This document shows, piece by piece, positions 18,000 to 26,017 of a stretch of 53,792 nucleotides of DNA. Positions within the stretch are counted from its first letter, which is position 1, and every line of letters starts with the position of its first letter. Location of the stretch: the NCBI GenBank assembly GCA_017525245.1, contig JAFXTE010000085.1:1-53792 (forward strand), given 5' to 3'. Below the pieces are notes generated by a model, which ran no database searches, was not told the DNA's origin, and worked only from the letters and a program-made list of their open reading frames with translations. The position numbers and the translations under genes were made by a program. The DNA comes from Bacteroidales bacterium. Its GTDB lineage: Bacteria; Bacteroidota; Bacteroidia; Bacteroidales; WCHB1-69.

Positions 18000-18039
18000 T
18001 GATTTATGATTTTCATTAATACATTCAAAAAACTGGCGG

Positions 18040-18047
18040 CAAAGGTA
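18040..18047 (-). promoter_or_regulatory. -7 box for the aminopeptidase-DUF2147 operon
   Basis: The minus strand reads TACCTTTG followed by CCG; predicted leader is about 34 nt to ATG 17999. Confidence 0.6.
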
Positions 18048-18086
18048 CATAAATTATGAATATACACAGACAGATGAAATTGACGC

Positions 18087-18116
18087 TGTAGAGACGTTTC
18101 ATGAAACGTCTCTACA
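18087..18116. repeat. Perfect 30-bp interspersed palindrome
   Basis: A perfect inverted repeat with 15-base arms (TGTAGAGACGTTTCA and its complement). It is the same element as at 14681-14708. It lies upstream of the aminopeptidase promoter in a gap with no gene. Confidence 0.9.
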
Positions 18117-18142
18117 ATTTCAGAGGAAAGATACATTTTTTA

Positions 18143-18177
18143 GGCAACAGGCAATAGGCAATAGGCAACAGGCTAAG
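18143..18177. repeat. Heptamer tract GGCAAYA
   Basis: Five 7-mers (GGCAACA, GGCAATA, GGCAATA, GGCAACA, GGCTAAG). Reverse complements are TGTTGCC/TATTGCC, a variant of the GCTRTTR family near tatA. Intergenic. Confidence 0.8.
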
Positions 18178-18224
18178 GGAAGAGGGTCAAGGCCAAGGTA
18201 ACCCGCAAGAGCAGGGGGAAACCC

Positions 18225-18261
18225 TTTCATCGCCCATCATCGTCTCATCGCCTCATCGTCA
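18225..18261. repeat. Octamer tract covering the DUF5618-like stop
   Basis: 8-base units ending CATCG (TTTCATCG, then CATCATCG, TCTCATCG, CCTCATCG) run to the stop codon of the adjacent gene (18259-18261, TGA on the minus strand). The 16-mer CATCATCGTCTCATCG is shared with the tract at 37638. Confidence 0.7.
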
Positions 18262-18660
18262 CGCGCAGACTGTCGCAGGAAGTAACTTTTCGCAATAGTT
18301 TATGATTGCGTTGGCATATTCGAAACCCGAATCACAAGTCTTTTTGTTTTTTGTACCGTCATAACCCATGTGGAGGTGCATGGTCTCATAGCCATCCACA
18401 ATATAAGCCAGCAGCTTTTTGTCGCGTTTCCGAGCAGCATCCTTGTATTTGTCGATGTCAGGACGGCCTTTGCGCCTACTTATATCGAGCAACGCATCAA
18501 GCGCGATCAAACATCCGTTCCACAGCGTGTTTCCAGCCATCTTGACATATTTGCCGTCCGTATAACGTTTCATCTCGGGGTCGTACCCAGCCTTCTTGAT
18601 AACCTCCTCCGCATTGGCCACGTATCTGCGAGCTTCTTCTATCTGATTCTCTTTTTCCAT
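18259..18660 (-). CDS. DUF5618-like small cytosolic protein
   Basis: A 133-residue, mostly helical protein without signal peptide or membrane helix. N-terminus MEKENQIEEARRYVANAEEVIKKAG, then YTDGKYVKMAGNTLWNGCLIALDAL and DKYKDAARKRDKKLLAYIVDGYETMHLHMGYDGT. It resembles the DUF5618 family of Bacteroidetes; I recognise no catalytic motif. Starts at TTG 18687, ATG 18669 and ATG 18660 are in frame; the last begins the helical domain and is chosen tentatively. It has its own -7 box. The stop codon is the first triplet of an octamer tract. Confidence 0.65.
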   Translation of the reverse strand: MEKENQIEEARRYVANAEEVIKKAGYDPEMKRYTDGKYVKMAGNTLWNGCLIALDALLDISRRKGRPDIDKYKDAARKRDKKLLAYIVDGYETMHLHMGYDGTKNKKTCDSGFEYANAIINYCEKLLPATVCA

Positions 18661-18701
18661 ATCTAACATTTTTGTTTTCGTTAACAAGAAAATTCACGCC
18701 A

Positions 18702-18709
18702 CAAAAATA
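18702..18709 (-). promoter_or_regulatory. -7 box for the DUF5618-like gene
   Basis: The minus strand reads TATTTTTG; predicted transcript start is near 18695, leader about 26-36 nt depending on the start codon. Confidence 0.5.
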
Positions 18710-18793
18710 CACTTTTTTCAACACCATCAATCAAAAATAAAATATTTCTTACAAATAATTTCTTTACAATTAACTATTAATTTTATTTCTTAG

Positions 18794-19045
18794 CGAACCC
18801 CGGAACTGCACCATCGTCCGATGATGGATTCGCGCCCCCAATCCGGCCACAGACATGCAACCGCTAACGCGGTTGTCTTCGCGAACGCACCGGACAAGAA
18901 AACCGTCTCGAACAGCAATTGCACCATTCCGTTTGGCCTCCCTCCCCTACCGAAAACAACACGCATTTCCAGACCCCACTGCCATAACGAAAAAGCGAGA
19001 CAGAGACCGGCCAAACGGAAACTCAGACTCGCAAGGACAGGAATT
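18794..19045. other. GC-rich island in an otherwise gene-free 700-base gap
   Basis: The stretch between the DUF5618-like gene and the nrdD riboswitch holds a ~250-base block that is clearly richer in G+C than its A+T-rich flanks and contains small hairpins (for example AACCGC-TAACGC-GGTTG near 18858). Frames of 74-92 codons are open on both strands, but none has a recognisable domain, signal peptide or -7 box, and the plus-strand ones run into the adjacent heptamer tract. Possible explanations are a decayed gene, a repeat family or a non-coding RNA. Confidence 0.35.
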
Positions 19046-19059
19046 AACGAAACACAATC

Positions 19060-19094
19060 AATTCTTAATTCTGCATTCTTAATTCTTAATTACC
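19060..19094. repeat. Heptamer tract AATTCTK
   Basis: Five 7-mers (AATTCTT, AATTCTG, CATTCTT, AATTCTT, AATTACC) at the right edge of the GC-rich island. The reverse complement matches the DUF4956/DUF2490 junction tract. Confidence 0.8.
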
Positions 19095-19281
19095 ACTGAT
19101 GCGATAATTTCGGATACAGAATGAATCTGTCAAGCGATTTGTTTTATTGCTGTAAATTTAAATTATTTGACAAATGGAAAAACAACCCCAGCCCGTTTTT
19201 TTCGCATCTTTTTACTCACCTTATAATATTTAACCGCATAGGTACAATTTTTTTGATAAAGCGATGAGAAATTCATCGGTC

Positions 19282-19321
19282 TTTCATCGCCTCATCGACT
19301 CCTATACTCCTTAACTCCTCG
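19282..19321. repeat. Octamer tract TTTCATCG...ACTCCTNN
   Basis: Five 8-mers in register (TTTCATCG, CCTCATCG, ACTCCTAT, ACTCCTTA, ACTCCTCG), intergenic, upstream of the riboswitch promoter. It combines two different octamer words in one tract. Confidence 0.65.
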
Positions 19322-19411
19322 TTCCGTTACACAAACATCTGATTATCAGCATTGTTAATAACCTTGTTTATAAATAATCGTAAAGATATGAAAACCATCG
19401 GCGGGAAATAT

Positions 19412-19419
19412 TACTTTTG
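19412..19419 (+). promoter_or_regulatory. -7 box for the riboswitch-nrdDG transcript
   Basis: TACTTTTG followed by CGCG matches TAnnTTTG and places the transcript start at the 5' end of the cobalamin riboswitch. Confidence 0.6.
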
Positions 19420-19597
19420 CGCGGGTTCAGGTTCTGAACGGATTAATAGGGAACGCTGTGAGAATCAGCGGCTATACCCGTAGCTGTGAGTTCCACTTTG
19501 CGCTTTTTCCAATAAGTCACTGACAAAATCTTGTCGGGAAGGCGGAAAAAAGCGGGAACGAGCCAGAAGACCTGCCTGTAACCTGCGTTCGTGGCTT
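19420..19597 (+). promoter_or_regulatory. Cobalamin (B12) riboswitch upstream of nrdD
   Basis: Conserved B12-element pieces occur in order: TTCAGGTTCTGAACGG then AATAGGGAA (about 19446), the AATCAGCGGC-TATACCCGTAGCTGTGAG segment equivalent to the cobalamin-specific ATCCGG...GCAACTGT core, the B12-box AGTCACTGAC...TTGTCGGGAAGGCG (about 19515-19543), and AGCCAGAAGACCTGCCTGTAACC (19561-19583). Adenosyl- or related cobalamins bind such RNAs and usually repress the downstream gene. Downstream there is a CGGTG-ACT-CACCG hairpin at 19621-19633 and no clear U-run terminator, so control may be at translation. The first gene after it is nrdD, 90 bases away. Confidence 0.9.
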
Positions 19598-19686
19598 TCG
19601 GGACTAAGAGCAAACGATAGCGGTGACTCACCGACCATTGTCTTCCCTGAGCTGTTTTTATTAACAACCAAAACCTTAACCATTTT

Positions 19687-21777
19687 ATGGATCAACTGTA
19701 CATCATCAAACGAAACGGCAAACGAGAGCCTTTCTCGGCCGAAAAAATCAAAAACGCCATCGCCAAGGCATTCCTCTCCGTGAACAGCTTTGCCACACAG
19801 GAGGTGCTTATCAACGTCATGAGCCGTCTCAAAATCCATGACGGCATCTCCGTAGAGGAAATCCAAAACCAAGTGGAAACATCCCTTATGGCTGAACGTT
19901 ACTATGAGGTCGCCAAGGCTTACATCCTGTACAGACAACGCCATTACGAAGACCGGGAAGTCAAGGAGAAGTTGGACTTCCTCATCAACTATTGCAATGC
20001 CTCCAACGCCGCCACCGGTAGCAAGTACGATGCCAACGCCAATGTGGAGCGCAAGAACATCGCCACCCTCATCGGCGAACTCCCCAAATCGAACTTCATC
20101 CGCCTCAACCGCAGGCTGCTCTGCGACAAGATCAAAGATCTATACGGCAAGGAATTAGCCGACAAATACTTGTATCTTCTCAACAACCATTTCATCTACA
20201 AGAACGATGAGACCAGTATCGCCAACTACTGCGCCTCCATCACCATGTACCCGTGGCTTTTAGACGGCACACGCAGCATCGGTGGCAACGCCTCCGCACC
20301 CACAAACCTCAAGTCCTATTGCGGTGGCTTCATCAACATGGTCTTCATGGTTTCCAGTATGCTCAGCGGTGCCTGCGCCACCCCGGAATTCCTCATGTAC
20401 ATGGACTATTTCATCCGCAAGGAATACGGTGACGACTACTACCAAAACAGCGACAAAGTGGTGGATCTATCCGTGCGGCAACGCACCATCGACAAAATGA
20501 TTACCGACTGCTTTGAGCAAGTGGTCTATTCCATCAACCAACCCACCGGAGCACGTAACTTCCAGTCTGTGTTTTGGAACGTGGCCTACTATGACCGCTA
20601 CTATTTCGAGAGCCTCTTCGGTGAATTCCGATTCCCCGACGGCACTAAGCCGATTTGGGATTCGCTGAGCTGGCTGCAGAAGCGTTTCATGCGCTGGTTT
20701 AACCAAGAACGCACCCGTTCCGTGCTCACCTTCCCCGTTGAAACCATGGCTTTGCTCTCCAAAGACGGCGATATCATTGACACTGAATATGCCGATTTCA
20801 CTGCAGAGATGTACGCTGCCGGCCACTCTTTCTTCACCTACGTAAGCGACAACGCCGACTCCCTGAGCAGCTGCTGCCGCCTGCGCAACGAAATCCAGGA
20901 CAACGGCTTCAGCTACACCCTCGGTGCCGGTGGCGTTTCCACGGGTTCCAAGAGTGTGCTCACCATCAACATCAACCGCTGCATCCAGTACGAATGCCGT
21001 AACAACATCCCGCAATTCCAATTCATCGGTGAAGTCATCGACCTGATGCACAAAGTACAAATCGCATACAACGAAAACTTGAAATACCTGCAGTCCAAGG
21101 GAATGCTTCCGTTGTTTGATGCCGGTTACATTGCCATCAACCGCCAGTATCTCACTATCGGTGTGAACGGTCTGGTGGAAGCTGCTGAATTTCTCAGCAT
21201 TCCCATTGATGACAACCCTCAATACCAGAAATTCGTGGAGGACATACTCGGTCTGATTGAGAAATACAACCACCAATACAAGAGCAAAGAACTCCTCTTC
21301 AACTGTGAGATGATTCCCGCAGAAAACGTGGGCGTAAAACACGCCAAGTGGGATCGCGAAGACGGATACCGCGTGCCCCGCGACTGCTATAACAGCTATT
21401 TCTATCGCGTGGAAGACGATTCATTGAACCTGATCGACAAATTCCGGCTGCATGGCAAACGCTACATTGAGCACCTCACAGGTGGATCGGCGCTTCATGC
21501 CAACCTTGAGGAGCACCTCTCACAGGCTCAATATCGCCAATTGCTCCGCGTGGCCGCGCAGGAGGGCTGCAACTACTTCACCTTCAACATTCCTAACACC
21601 GTCTGTAACGACTGTGGACATATCGACAAACGTTATCTCCACGAATGTCCTGAATGCCACAGCAAAAACCTTGACTACCTCACCCGCGTCATCGGCTACA
21701 TGAAACGGGTCAGCAGCTTCTCACAAGCCCGCCAAGAGGAAGCAGGCCGCCGCCACTATGAACATTTTAATGGATAA
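19687..21777 (+). CDS. nrdD: Anaerobic (class III) ribonucleoside-triphosphate reductase
   Basis: A 696-residue class III reductase that makes deoxyribonucleotides from NTPs using a glycyl radical, in strict anaerobiosis. Residues 1-90 form an ATP-cone (YIIKRNGKREPFSAEKIKNAI). The catalytic barrel has NLKSYCGGF and SSCCRLRNEI (thiyl-radical cysteine region). The C-terminus carries the zinc site C640-x2-C643...C654-x2-C657 and the radical glycine G670 in RVIGYMKR. The zinc and glycine set indicates an intact enzyme. A B12 riboswitch precedes it, although the enzyme itself does not use B12. The stop codon TAA lies in a heptamer tract; the activase gene nrdG follows. Confidence 0.97.
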   Translation: MDQLYIIKRNGKREPFSAEKIKNAIAKAFLSVNSFATQEVLINVMSRLKIHDGISVEEIQNQVETSLMAERYYEVAKAYILYRQRHYEDREVKEKLDFLINYCNASNAATGSKYDANANVERKNIATLIGELPKSNFIRLNRRLLCDKIKDLYGKELADKYLYLLNNHFIYKNDETSIANYCASITMYPWLLDGTRSIGGNASAPTNLKSYCGGFINMVFMVSSMLSGACATPEFLMYMDYFIRKEYGDDYYQNSDKVVDLSVRQRTIDKMITDCFEQVVYSINQPTGARNFQSVFWNVAYYDRYYFESLFGEFRFPDGTKPIWDSLSWLQKRFMRWFNQERTRSVLTFPVETMALLSKDGDIIDTEYADFTAEMYAAGHSFFTYVSDNADSLSSCCRLRNEIQDNGFSYTLGAGGVSTGSKSVLTININRCIQYECRNNIPQFQFIGEVIDLMHKVQIAYNENLKYLQSKGMLPLFDAGYIAINRQYLTIGVNGLVEAAEFLSIPIDDNPQYQKFVEDILGLIEKYNHQYKSKELLFNCEMIPAENVGVKHAKWDREDGYRVPRDCYNSYFYRVEDDSLNLIDKFRLHGKRYIEHLTGGSALHANLEEHLSQAQYRQLLRVAAQEGCNYFTFNIPNTVCNDCGHIDKRYLHECPECHSKNLDYLTRVIGYMKRVSSFSQARQEEAGRRHYEHFNG

Positions 21778-21795
21778 TTGATAATGGATAATTAT
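21768..21795. repeat. Heptamer tract over the nrdD stop
   Basis: Four 7-mers (TAATGGA, TAATTGA, TAATGGA, TAATTAT). The last residues of NrdD (N-G) and its stop at 21775-21777 are inside. Confidence 0.75.
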
Positions 21796-21858
21796 TAGGG
21801 GTTGCCCGATTTGTTGATTGCGTAATATGATTATATATGCTTTCATTGTCTCGGAAAA

Positions 21859-21929
21859 CCTCCAACCTTCTAACCTTCCAACCAATATAACCCCTCAATA
21901 ACCAATAACCCATAACCAATAACCATTTT
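21859..21929. repeat. Mixed octamer and heptamer tracts leading into nrdG
   Basis: Octamer-like words CCTCCAA, CCTTCTAA, CCTTCCAA (21859-21882) are followed by 7-mers TCAATAA, CCAATAA, CCCATAA, CCAATAA and CCATTTT (21895-21929). The nrdG TTG start codon begins at 21928, at the end of the last unit. Confidence 0.7.
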
Positions 21930-22383
21930 GCTAAAGTACTACAACTACGATATTGTTTTCCAAGAGATACCCGATGAGGTGACACTCGCGGTGAACATCA
22001 CCAATTGTCCTCACCGATGTGTGGGATGCCATAGTCCACACCTGCGCCACAATATCGGACAAACGTTAGATGCAACCACGTTAGACGGATTGCTGTCCAA
22101 ATACGGACAGCAGATTACGTGTGTATGCTTCATGGGGGGTGACCGTCAGCCAAAAGATGTGGCAACCCTGGCCAAACATCTGCGCCAAAACACGAAATTA
22201 AAAGTGGCCTGGTACTCCGGCAATGACATTATTCCACGATATGCAAACCTTTTCGATTACATCAAAATTGGCGGTTACCGTGCCGAGCTCGGTGGACTGA
22301 ACTCACGCACCACCAACCAGCGGCTTTACCGCTATACAAATGGTCATTCGGAAGATATCACCAACCATTTCTGGAAGAAATAA
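21928..22383 (+). CDS. nrdG: Anaerobic ribonucleotide reductase activating protein
   Basis: A 151-residue radical-SAM activase that installs the glycyl radical on NrdD. The cluster motif is C27-x3-C31-x2-C34 (NCPHRCVGCHSPHL), the NrdG form of CX3CX2C. Other family features are CFMGGDRQP (GGE-like motif region) and the short C-terminal half. The start is TTG at 21928: no ATG occurs in frame upstream before a stop, and the resulting LKYYNYDIVFQEIPDEVTLAVNI is the usual Bacteroidetes NrdG N-terminus. A bidirectional hairpin terminator follows. It lies 150 bases after nrdD, probably in the same B12-controlled transcript. Confidence 0.93.
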   Translation: MLKYYNYDIVFQEIPDEVTLAVNITNCPHRCVGCHSPHLRHNIGQTLDATTLDGLLSKYGQQITCVCFMGGDRQPKDVATLAKHLRQNTKLKVAWYSGNDIIPRYANLFDYIKIGGYRAELGGLNSRTTNQRLYRYTNGHSEDITNHFWKK

Positions 22384-22408
22384 TAATCACACACAATAAT
22401 CTGATTTT

Positions 22409-22453
22409 AAACAAAAAGAGAGCGGTATCGTTGATACCGCTCTCTTTTTGTTT
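22409..22453. terminator. Bidirectional terminator between nrdG and the secreted-protein cluster
   Basis: Perfect 21-base inverted repeat (core GAGAGCGGTATC) with loop GTT, A-rich on the left and T-rich on the right. It serves the two converging transcripts. Confidence 0.95.
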
Positions 22454-22466
22454 GGTGTGGAAACTA

Positions 22467-23732
22467 TTAGAATGTGTAAACAACTTCTTCCATATCACAC
22501 TCGTGGTGACCATAAATATAGATAACCAGCTTAACGACAGTACCAGCAGGTTGATTACCGATTGTTGCGGAAATACTACCAGTAGTTTTCGTAGGATTTA
22601 CTTTGTGCGTTTCACCTTCTAACTCATAGACATATTTAGCTTGGTAATTCCATGAATCAGGATTGTTGATGGCGGTTGTGAGAACAACATCACCGTCATC
22701 ATTGATAGTGGAAGTGGTTGCGCCAATAAAACCAGCAGGACAAGCCGTTAAGCTCTGGTTGGCGATAGCACAAATTTCAACTTCAGGACAATCTTCTGTT
22801 GTAACATAATCATGATCATCAAGATATTCACGGAGGTGAGCTTTGATCAAAGCTTTGGCTTCAGCCACTAATGCAGGATTTGCTTCAAAAGCGTGATAGA
22901 GAGGAAGCAATTGGCTTGCAGTAACATGCTCAGCATAATATTTAGCAATGTCAATAGCATCTGCCTCATGATTCTTGATAAAGGTCTTGATCACTTCAAG
23001 AATAGCGGCTTTAGCTTCAGGATTGAGTACCACTTCGTCATACGTGTTTTGAACATCTTCAGCAGTTGCATGGCTGAGGTAATATTGGAAGACTTCCTTG
23101 GCGATGTCCATGCGGGTCTTCATGTATTCCACAATCGTGTCTTTCAGAGCGTCCTTGAGACCATGTGTATTGTTGCGGATAGCATCCAAAATCAAGAGCA
23201 CATCCCTCTTTTGGTCAGGAGTACCATTCTCACCCAGTTTAATACCGGAGATATAATTCACAATCATATCGGTGTTAAGTTGGGTGGAACCTGTCTGCAA
23301 AGCATAAGGGACAGCAGTCACTTCAGAATTAACCGTAACAGTTGTTTCAGGGTAAGTTGTGACAGAACCATCAGGATTCAAAGTAGGATTAGGGGTGAAG
23401 GTAATAACAGCCTCAATGGTAGCAATGCTCCAATCCACGTTGAACAAAGAACCAGTCACATTAGTAGCGTCTTCACCGCCGATAATGACGTTCAACAAAC
23501 CATTTTGGTTAGTAGTAACACTCTCATGGGTTTCAGAATAAACCTCGGTACCATAAGTGATGTTAATCACCACATTCATCTCATTGTCAAAGACCAAGTG
23601 GTTCTCGGCATCACGAACAACAGCCTGGAAATTCAGCTTGGGTTGAACAGTTGCGGTTGTAGTGCTCGTTTGCGCGAACACGAAGTTCCCGGAAATCAGG
23701 AACATCATCAATAAAGCTAAAATTTTTTTCAT
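22467..23732 (-). CDS. Secreted protein, larger of two paralogues
   Basis: A 421-residue protein with a signal peptide (LALLMMFLISGNFVFAQ). Three parts are visible. Part one is an N-terminal beta-sandwich (about 28-150) starting KLNFQAVVRDAENHLVFDNE, a module common at the start of Bacteroidetes secreted proteins. Part two is a helical section (about 155-320) ending EYLDDHDYVTTEDCPEVEIC. Part three is a C-terminal beta domain (about 330-421: SLTACPAGFIGATTS...GHHECDMEEVVYTF) that the neighbour lacks. Parts one and two match the gene at 23767-24660. No named family is recognised for the helical part. It is the last gene of a FISUMP cluster. Confidence 0.7.
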   Translation of the reverse strand: MKKILALLMMFLISGNFVFAQTSTTTATVQPKLNFQAVVRDAENHLVFDNEMNVVINITYGTEVYSETHESVTTNQNGLLNVIIGGEDATNVTGSLFNVDWSIATIEAVITFTPNPTLNPDGSVTTYPETTVTVNSEVTAVPYALQTGSTQLNTDMIVNYISGIKLGENGTPDQKRDVLLILDAIRNNTHGLKDALKDTIVEYMKTRMDIAKEVFQYYLSHATAEDVQNTYDEVVLNPEAKAAILEVIKTFIKNHEADAIDIAKYYAEHVTASQLLPLYHAFEANPALVAEAKALIKAHLREYLDDHDYVTTEDCPEVEICAIANQSLTACPAGFIGATTSTINDDGDVVLTTAINNPDSWNYQAKYVYELEGETHKVNPTKTTGSISATIGNQPAGTVVKLVIYIYGHHECDMEEVVYTF

Positions 23733-23766
23733 TTCTTTATGTTTTAATTATTAATATTATACTTGA

Positions 23767-24660
23767 TTAGTGACAAATATCAAATTCCGGGCAATCAGAC
23801 TTTCTAACGTAACCGTGATCATCAAGATACTCCTCAAAAGTATCTTCCACGAATTTTTTGATATAAGGATAAACGTCGGTATTGGCCTTTATTTTATTAA
23901 CCAAAGAATTCACATCGGCATTATAATCTGACGTGTAATGTTCGATATAATACAATGCCAGTTCAAGAGCCACATTCATATTTTCCTTTGCGAAGTCTGA
24001 CATAACCTCAACACCTTTGTTATAGGCAGCTGTGTTTGCCGTAACCGTATTGTATGTACTATAAATGTTTTCCGCCGTAACTCTTGGAGCATAGCTGAGA
24101 ACGATTTCTTTAATTTTCTCGTGGTGGCTCATCAGATAATGTTTGAATGTATCCACCCAGTCATCTTCAAGGCCATAGGTGTTATTGTGGTATGCATTCA
24201 GGATCTTTCTCATGTCATTATTGAAATTGATGCTGCTGATGTAATTCACAATTTCATCTGTTGTGAGAAGTTCTCCAGTGGGGGATTGCAAAGCGTAGGG
24301 GACAGCGAAGACCGGCACAAAGTGTGTGAAATTGCCAGTGCCGTAATCAATGTCAAGACGGATTTTGGAAGTCATCCAATCCACTCCCAAAGCTTGCCAG
24401 TCAACGTCTTGACCGAATGCAACGACAACGAGGCCGTTCGCATCGGATTCAAGATTGAGACCGCTTTCCGTGTACAATGCAGTTGTTTCGTCCGCAGCGT
24501 TAAAAACGTTGACATCCACCGTAACCGGCTGATTGACCAGCAAATTATTGCCACCGTCACGAATCACTACCTGATAGCTCAATTTTGGCGTCGTTGTTTG
24601 CGCCATCAAGATGCCGCCTGCGAGCAGGAACATCGAAATAAGTGTGATTATTCTTTTCAT
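23767..24660 (-). CDS. Secreted protein, shorter paralogue
   Basis: A 297-residue protein with a signal peptide (LISMFLLAGGILMAQ), an N-terminal KLSYQVVIRDGGNNLLVNQPV sandwich, a TDEIVNYISSI linker also found in the neighbour, and a helical section ending EYLDDHGYVRKSDCPEFDICH. It stops right where the larger paralogue adds a C-terminal domain. This is either an ancestral short form or a truncated duplicate; the reading frame is intact to a proper stop. It lies 36 bases after the FISUMP gene and 34 before the larger paralogue. Confidence 0.7.
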   Translation of the reverse strand: MKRIITLISMFLLAGGILMAQTTTPKLSYQVVIRDGGNNLLVNQPVTVDVNVFNAADETTALYTESGLNLESDANGLVVVAFGQDVDWQALGVDWMTSKIRLDIDYGTGNFTHFVPVFAVPYALQSPTGELLTTDEIVNYISSINFNNDMRKILNAYHNNTYGLEDDWVDTFKHYLMSHHEKIKEIVLSYAPRVTAENIYSTYNTVTANTAAYNKGVEVMSDFAKENMNVALELALYYIEHYTSDYNADVNSLVNKIKANTDVYPYIKKFVEDTFEEYLDDHGYVRKSDCPEFDICH

Positions 24661-24696
24661 TGTTATTATTTTTTTTATTATTACTCAGGATTAAAA

Positions 24697-25683
24697 TTAT
24701 TCGCCATCACTTTCTGTTCTCACGCAACGGACGCTGAGGCCGAGGTTTGAGCTTCTGTAGTCGTAAACAGGATGTGCGCAATAGTGTGTCATTTCAAGAG
24801 CTCTGCCAAGACCGCTGGCGTTTTTCTCAACGCTCCAGAAATCCGTGAAGCCGCGGAGGGTCATGAAGGCAGGGTTGCCGCCGACGATAGCCTTACCAGC
24901 GCCGCGGGCGGAGAAACCGGAAGCGTTGTTGTTGTCATTGGGGGTAAGCCAATATTCAGCGTCAGCTTCCTTAAGTTCGTTGGCCGGTTTTGCTACCAGG
25001 GCGTTCATTTCATCGAGAGTGGGGATATGCCAGCCATCCGGGCAAATACCTTGTACATAACCAGCGGACAAAGCGTCAGTGCTTCCTTCAGGAAGATTCA
25101 CTGCGGAATACCATGTATAAAGGCGGCCGAAATTTCCAAGGTTTGCGTCCACGTCATTATCCGGGGCTAAATTGTAAACCAATGCCACAGGAATCTCACT
25201 GCCGTCAGTGTAGTGCAAGGCTTTGAGGTTGGATTTTGTCCAGCAATAACCGGCGACACCGACCATCTCGTAGTCGTTACCATCATAGTCAGCAACTGTG
25301 CCTTCGCAATCCAGTCTCCTGACTTCATACGCCCACACAGAGTCGTAATTGGCGTTATCCGTGTAGAGTTTGTAGAAGTTATAGTTACCGGGTTCCACAG
25401 GGGCTGTGAGAGTTCCCCAGCCTGCAATCGTGTAGTCCTGATCCGGAGTTAGGGTGACAACTTCCTTATGGCCTATTTCAAGTTGGGCCTCGGCCGCACC
25501 TGCGCAGAGTTCGAATCCGCCATTTGTTTCCTGGAAGGCGAAAGCCTGTCCCAAAATTACCGTGGTGTTATCATTGCTGCTCGCACCGCCGCTGAAACCG
25601 AAAATGCCAACGGAACCGCTTTGTGCTGACAACACACCTGCGCTAAAAAGCGCCATCATCATAATCAGTAAGTTTTTTTTCAT
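24697..25683 (-). CDS. FISUMP-domain secreted protein
   Basis: A 328-residue protein with a signal peptide (LLIMMMALFSAGVLSAQ). The C-terminal half is a Fibrobacter-succinogenes-major-paralogous (FISUMP) domain: WTKSNLKALHYTDGSEIP, GRLYTWYSAVN, GICPDGWHIPTLDEM, GFSARGAGKAI and SNLGLSVRCVRT. It is a C-type-lectin-like fold used in surface proteins; ligands are unknown. The N-terminal region (SGSVGIFGFSGGASSND...LELCAGAAEAQLEIG) resembles the start of Bacteroidetes surface proteins with sorting domains. It is the first gene of the cluster. Confidence 0.85.
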   Translation of the reverse strand: MKKNLLIMMMALFSAGVLSAQSGSVGIFGFSGGASSNDNTTVILGQAFAFQETNGGFELCAGAAEAQLEIGHKEVVTLTPDQDYTIAGWGTLTAPVEPGNYNFYKLYTDNANYDSVWAYEVRRLDCEGTVADYDGNDYEMVGVAGYCWTKSNLKALHYTDGSEIPVALVYNLAPDNDVDANLGNFGRLYTWYSAVNLPEGSTDALSAGYVQGICPDGWHIPTLDEMNALVAKPANELKEADAEYWLTPNDNNNASGFSARGAGKAIVGGNPAFMTLRGFTDFWSVEKNASGLGRALEMTHYCAHPVYDYRSSNLGLSVRCVRTESDGE

Positions 25684-25906
25684 ATTCGTTTATTTTTTTT
25701 ATTAATTATTCATTTTTTTTCAAGTATGATCCACCTGTTTCCGACCGACTCAAAAAGCACACCCCACTCCGTCATTTGACGGGAAATGGCCAACTTTTGC
25801 GCAAAAAGCTGTATCTACAACCATCCGCAAAAAATCAGTCAAACGTTTGTTAACCATACAGTTACAATTCATTACACGCTTTACTTTTTCTTTTTTAATC
25901 AACTTG
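25684..25906. other. Long A/T-rich 5' leader of the FISUMP cluster
   Basis: About 220 bases without a gene. If the -7 box at 25907-25914 is used, all of it is transcribed as leader. Short hairpins such as CCGTCA-TTTG-ACGGG near 25770-25786 are present, but no known riboswitch class was recognised. Confidence 0.3.
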
Positions 25907-25914
25907 CAAATATA
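25907..25914 (-). promoter_or_regulatory. -7 box for the FISUMP cluster
   Basis: The minus strand reads TATATTTG, matching TAnnTTTG; a TTTG lies 16 bases upstream as a possible -33 element. The leader would be about 215 nt. Confidence 0.45.
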
Positions 25915-26017
25915 TAAATTATTTGAATAGCAAATCTTTTTTTGTGTTTTTTTTCAAAAAAAAATTTGCTATCATTGACTATATACGACATACATATATA
26001 TATGTTACAACTTAGCC

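Noticed and set aside
18000-18050. Longer start for the C1 aminopeptidase
   Set aside because: It lies upstream of the -7 box and would put extra residues before a good signal peptide.
18790-19099. Small frames of 74-92 codons in the GC-rich island
   Set aside because: Open on both strands, no promoter box, no domain, and the plus-strand ones extend into a heptamer tract; kept only as a non-coding island.
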